From Deltaproteobacteria bacterium (lineage in GTDB: Bacteria > Desulfobacterota > Desulfarculia > Adiutricales > JAGVGV01), in contig JAGVGV010000567.1 in assembly GCA_020056895.1 (NCBI GenBank), forward strand, positions 1-6,354: DNA of 6,354 bases, read 5' to 3'. Of the stretch, positions 5,332 to 6,354 are shown piece by piece (the first letter of the stretch is position 1; every line of letters begins with the position of its first letter). A program made the position numbers and the translations under genes. The notes under the pieces are model-generated. The model saw only the letters and a list, made by a program, of their open reading frames with translations, ran no database searches and was not told where the DNA came from.

Positions 5332-6354
5332 CTAATCCGTGCCGGCCCAGCGCATCACCCGACGGACCATCTCGTGGTAATCGGTCGCCTTTTTCAGGGC
5401 CAAAAAGGCGTTCAGGCGGCCGCGAACATGCTTCAGCAGCCCCAGATCGTCCGGATCGCCGAACCGGATTACGCCCCGCATGGTCACCTGGAGCAACTGG
5501 AGGTTCACCTTGAGGCTCATGGGGCTTTTTTTCAAATGATAGATTTCGGCGTCCGGGTTGCCGTATTCCTTCACCGCGCTGCGGACCACGGTATGGGCCG
5601 TGTTGCCGCCGACCAGGGATAAAAAGATATAGGCCTCCCGTTCCAGCGTGGCCAGGTACCGAATGGGCATCACGGACCCGGATTCGGGTGGGTCCAACGA
5701 TTCCTTGAAGGCTCGGTGGAGGGCGCGGACCTTGATGAAAAATCCTTCCTGCTCCCGGTCCAGCCGCGCCGAAACATCCTTTACGATCTCCTTGTCCAAT
5801 CCGTCCCGGACCAAAAGGACCTCCTCGGGAGTGACCTCCACGTCGTTGGTGAGTTCCTTGTTGTACCTGCGGACCAGAATGTTGGACAGGATCAGGGCGT
5901 TCCGGTCGGAATAGGCCACCTGGTCGGGCCGCTGGACCAGATCGTCCAACAGCACGTGAAGCGCCAGGTTGGGCTGTTTCAGCCGGGAAATAAGCAATTG
6001 CAGGGCGTTGAGAAAGGCCACCCGGTCTTCCCGAAAGGTGATGTCCTTCAGGTATTGCCACAGGAACTGGAAGACTTTCCGTTCATACTGGGCAAAGGCC
6101 GGAATGTTCCGTTCGAAGGCGGCCCGCAGAAACCGGCCGTCCTTGCTGAAACAGCTTTTCAGCAATCCCAAAAGCTGAGCCGCGGATTCAGGGGTGACGT
6201 CGAAATCCCGGGCGATGACCTGAAAGTCCCGCTCGTCGAATTCCACGCTCTGCCGGAGCATCTGCTTGATTTTTTTGCGGGTGCCGGAACGGTTGCGGAA
6301 AAAGGAAAGGAGATCGCCCAGCTTTTCGTTCAGCCCGGTCCGTTCGGCCCGATC
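5332..6354 (-). CDS. Helical protein of unknown function, 5' end outside the window
   Basis: A protein I do not recognise, 340 residues visible, ending ...MRRVMRWAGTD. An ATG at 6261 exists in frame but has no Shine-Dalgarno sequence. The frame stays open for 31 more codons to the window edge, with protein-like content (LNEKLGDLLSFFRNRSGTRK). The gene is therefore most likely cut by the window and starts upstream of 6354. It is mixed-charge and mostly predicted helical, with no signal peptide, membrane segment, Walker, zinc or other catalytic motif seen, and so probably cytoplasmic. Repeated Leu/Phe-rich helices such as FQFLWQYLKD and ALQLLISRLK suggest a helical-repeat or scaffold fold, which is an inference. 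It has a single Cys in the visible part. It lies 85 nt upstream of the YpeA-like gene on the same strand. Confidence 0.75.
   Translation of the reverse strand, partial: DRAERTGLNEKLGDLLSFFRNRSGTRKKIKQMLRQSVEFDERDFQVIARDFDVTPESAAQLLGLLKSCFSKDGRFLRAAFERNIPAFAQYERKVFQFLWQYLKDITFREDRVAFLNALQLLISRLKQPNLALHVLLDDLVQRPDQVAYSDRNALILSNILVRRYNKELTNDVEVTPEEVLLVRDGLDKEIVKDVSARLDREQEGFFIKVRALHRAFKESLDPPESGSVMPIRYLATLEREAYIFLSLVGGNTAHTVVRSAVKEYGNPDAEIYHLKKSPMSLKVNLQLLQVTMRGVIRFGDPDDLGLLKHVRGRLNAFLALKKATDYHEMVRRVMRWAGTD

Noticed and set aside
5309..6061. 250-residue alternative minus-strand frame within the right-edge gene
   Set aside because: It is rich in Gly, Arg and Pro with no helical pattern. The other frame has balanced composition and extends to the window edge.

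Overview
The window is about 60% GC by eye, densely coding, and shows no mobile element, CRISPR array, tRNA or rRNA. Gene content (an MthK-like two-helix potassium channel, a free-standing cyclic-nucleotide-binding protein, CheY-like and HD-GYP response regulators) and codon style suggest a Gram-negative, probably a Desulfobacterota/deltaproteobacterial free-living bacterium. That placement is inferred from protein style, not from a marker gene.

Layout. Positions 1-280 are a noncoding leader with two small hairpins and a good extended -10 promoter candidate. Positions 281-2626 hold three tightly spaced plus-strand genes: a K+ channel with a cytoplasmic RCK (TrkA-N/TrkA-C) module, a stand-alone CNB-domain protein starting 2 nt after the channel's stop codon, and a secreted helical protein of unknown function behind a near-perfect ribosome binding site. 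Positions 2627-2881 are intergenic, with a short tandem repeat, a hairpin and a second extended -10 promoter candidate. That promoter leads into a 48-residue charged, probably coiled-coil protein (2882-3028) and a single-domain CheY-like receiver (3042-3404). After a 140-nt gap comes a receiver/HD-GYP protein, a predicted cyclic-di-GMP phosphodiesterase (3545-4759).

The right side is on the minus strand and convergent with the rest. A YpeA-family GNAT acetyltransferase (4815-5246) lies downstream of an unrecognised, mostly helical protein whose reading frame runs off the right edge (5332-6354), so its true start is outside the window.

How the genes may work together. The left operon looks like a potassium conductance unit in which ligand sensing is divided between the channel's own RCK domain and a separate cyclic-nucleotide-binding subunit. 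The centre is a phosphorelay output cluster without a sensor kinase in view, so its kinase must be encoded elsewhere. The acetyltransferase and its partner look like housekeeping or accessory genes unrelated to the signalling block. The least explained items are the split channel/CNB arrangement with its secreted third gene, the 48-residue small protein, and the partial helical protein at the right edge.
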